Positions 63,868 through 64,000 of a stretch of 64,000 bases of DNA are shown here, piece after piece. A model generated the notes under the pieces. It ran no database searches. It worked only from the letters and a program-made list of their open reading frames with translations, and was not told where the DNA came from. The stretch spans positions 107,994-171,993 of the forward strand of contig VGXC01000002.1 in NCBI GenBank assembly GCA_016873495.1, in the 5' to 3' direction. Source of the stretch: Nitrospira sp. Its GTDB lineage: Bacteria; Nitrospirota; Nitrospiria; Nitrospirales; Nitrospiraceae. The translations under genes and the position numbers were made by a program. How positions within the stretch are numbered: the first letter of the stretch is position 1; each line of letters starts with the position of its first letter.

Positions 63868-64000
63868 TCATTTCAGTGGTGTCCGGTTAAGAACAGGGCG
63901 ATTTTGCGAAACCCCAATAACAGTGCGGGTTCCATGAACTCTCAGGGTGTCTCCGATTTGAATAGACGCGAGCAGGTCTGCCAGCCTTTCGGCATTTCTT
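63868..64000 (-). CDS. Possible 3' end of a coding region entering from the right edge
   Basis: A minus-strand frame open to the window edge gives 43 codons ending ADLLASIQIGDTLRVHG...RPVLNRTPLK and a stop at 63868-63870. No family recognised. It may instead be the non-coding end of a mobile element, as GGTGTCCGGTTAAG lies here. Confidence 0.3.
   Translation of the reverse strand, partial: RNAERLADLLASIQIGDTLRVHGTRTVIGVSQNRPVLNRTPLK

Noticed and set aside
63868..64000. Insertion sequence end (GGTGTCCGGTTAAG) at the right edge
   Set aside because: Only one possible end is in the window, with no transposase or matching inverted end visible; kept only as a low-confidence partial frame.

Overview
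The window looks like a chromosomal segment of a GC-rich Gram-negative bacterium, most probably of the phylum Nitrospirota (Nitrospira-like). This rests on a full lipid A / LPS core / BamA outer-membrane set side by side with an actinobacterial-type 20S proteasome locus (mpa, dop, prcB, prcA, pafA), a combination known from Nitrospira genomes. The intergenic regions are also full of short heptad-like repeats. No rRNA, tRNA, CRISPR array or intact insertion sequence was recognised.

Layout. 1-25.2 kb, all on the minus strand, is one long tightly packed envelope cluster. Transcription runs from bamA through two OmpH/Skp-like chaperones, fabZ, lpxA, lpxI, a Gfo/Idh/MocA oxidoreductase, lpxB, msbA, a DUF374 acyltransferase (frame broken in an A9 tract), waaA (kdtA), lpxK and a waaF-gmhB fusion. 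It continues through more GT9 heptosyltransferase-like genes, GT2 and GT4 glycosyltransferases and a small methyltransferase, and ends in a membrane-bound SGNH hydrolase that leaves the window. lpxD and lpxC are not here. 25.5-32.0 kb, plus strand: galU, lon, thiL, a DUF2062 membrane protein and an HD-domain phosphohydrolase. 32.0-40.0 kb, minus strand: mpa, dop, prcB, prcA, pafA, then an M23 peptidase and a Slp-type lipoprotein. No Pup or UBact gene is recognisable in any gap. 40.0-41.9 kb: thiS-thiG-thiE. 42.4-46.6 kb: ftsE-ftsX-envC-ctpA (septal peptidoglycan hydrolysis control). 46.7-51.3 kb: ffh-rpsP-rimM-trmD-rplS-rnhB-yraN (translation/SRP). 51.5-64 kb: a mosaic with PilZ, DUF4321, uvrB, a laminin-G/DUF1080-like exported protein, a TrkA-type potassium channel, a damaged type I secretion locus (HlyD broken in a G9 tract; ABC exporter lacking its 5' part), two small unknowns, an M28 peptidase, a TolC-like outer membrane protein and a CPBP-family membrane protein.

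The most unusual signal is a dispersed family of intergenic elements. Each is built of degenerate 6-8 nt units, usually arranged as two inverted arms that could fold into a hairpin, but the unit differs between sites (CTTCACG-type, TCAGC-type, GACTTTT-type, CTGCCTT-type). At several sites the element has invaded coding sequence. It forms the linker of the WaaF-GmhB fusion, adds a tail after the Gly-Gly of ThiS, supplies the stop codon of FabZ, and lies under the N-terminus of a glycosyltransferase. Two frame-breaking 9-base homopolymers and the missing Pup-like modifier are the other main points to check.
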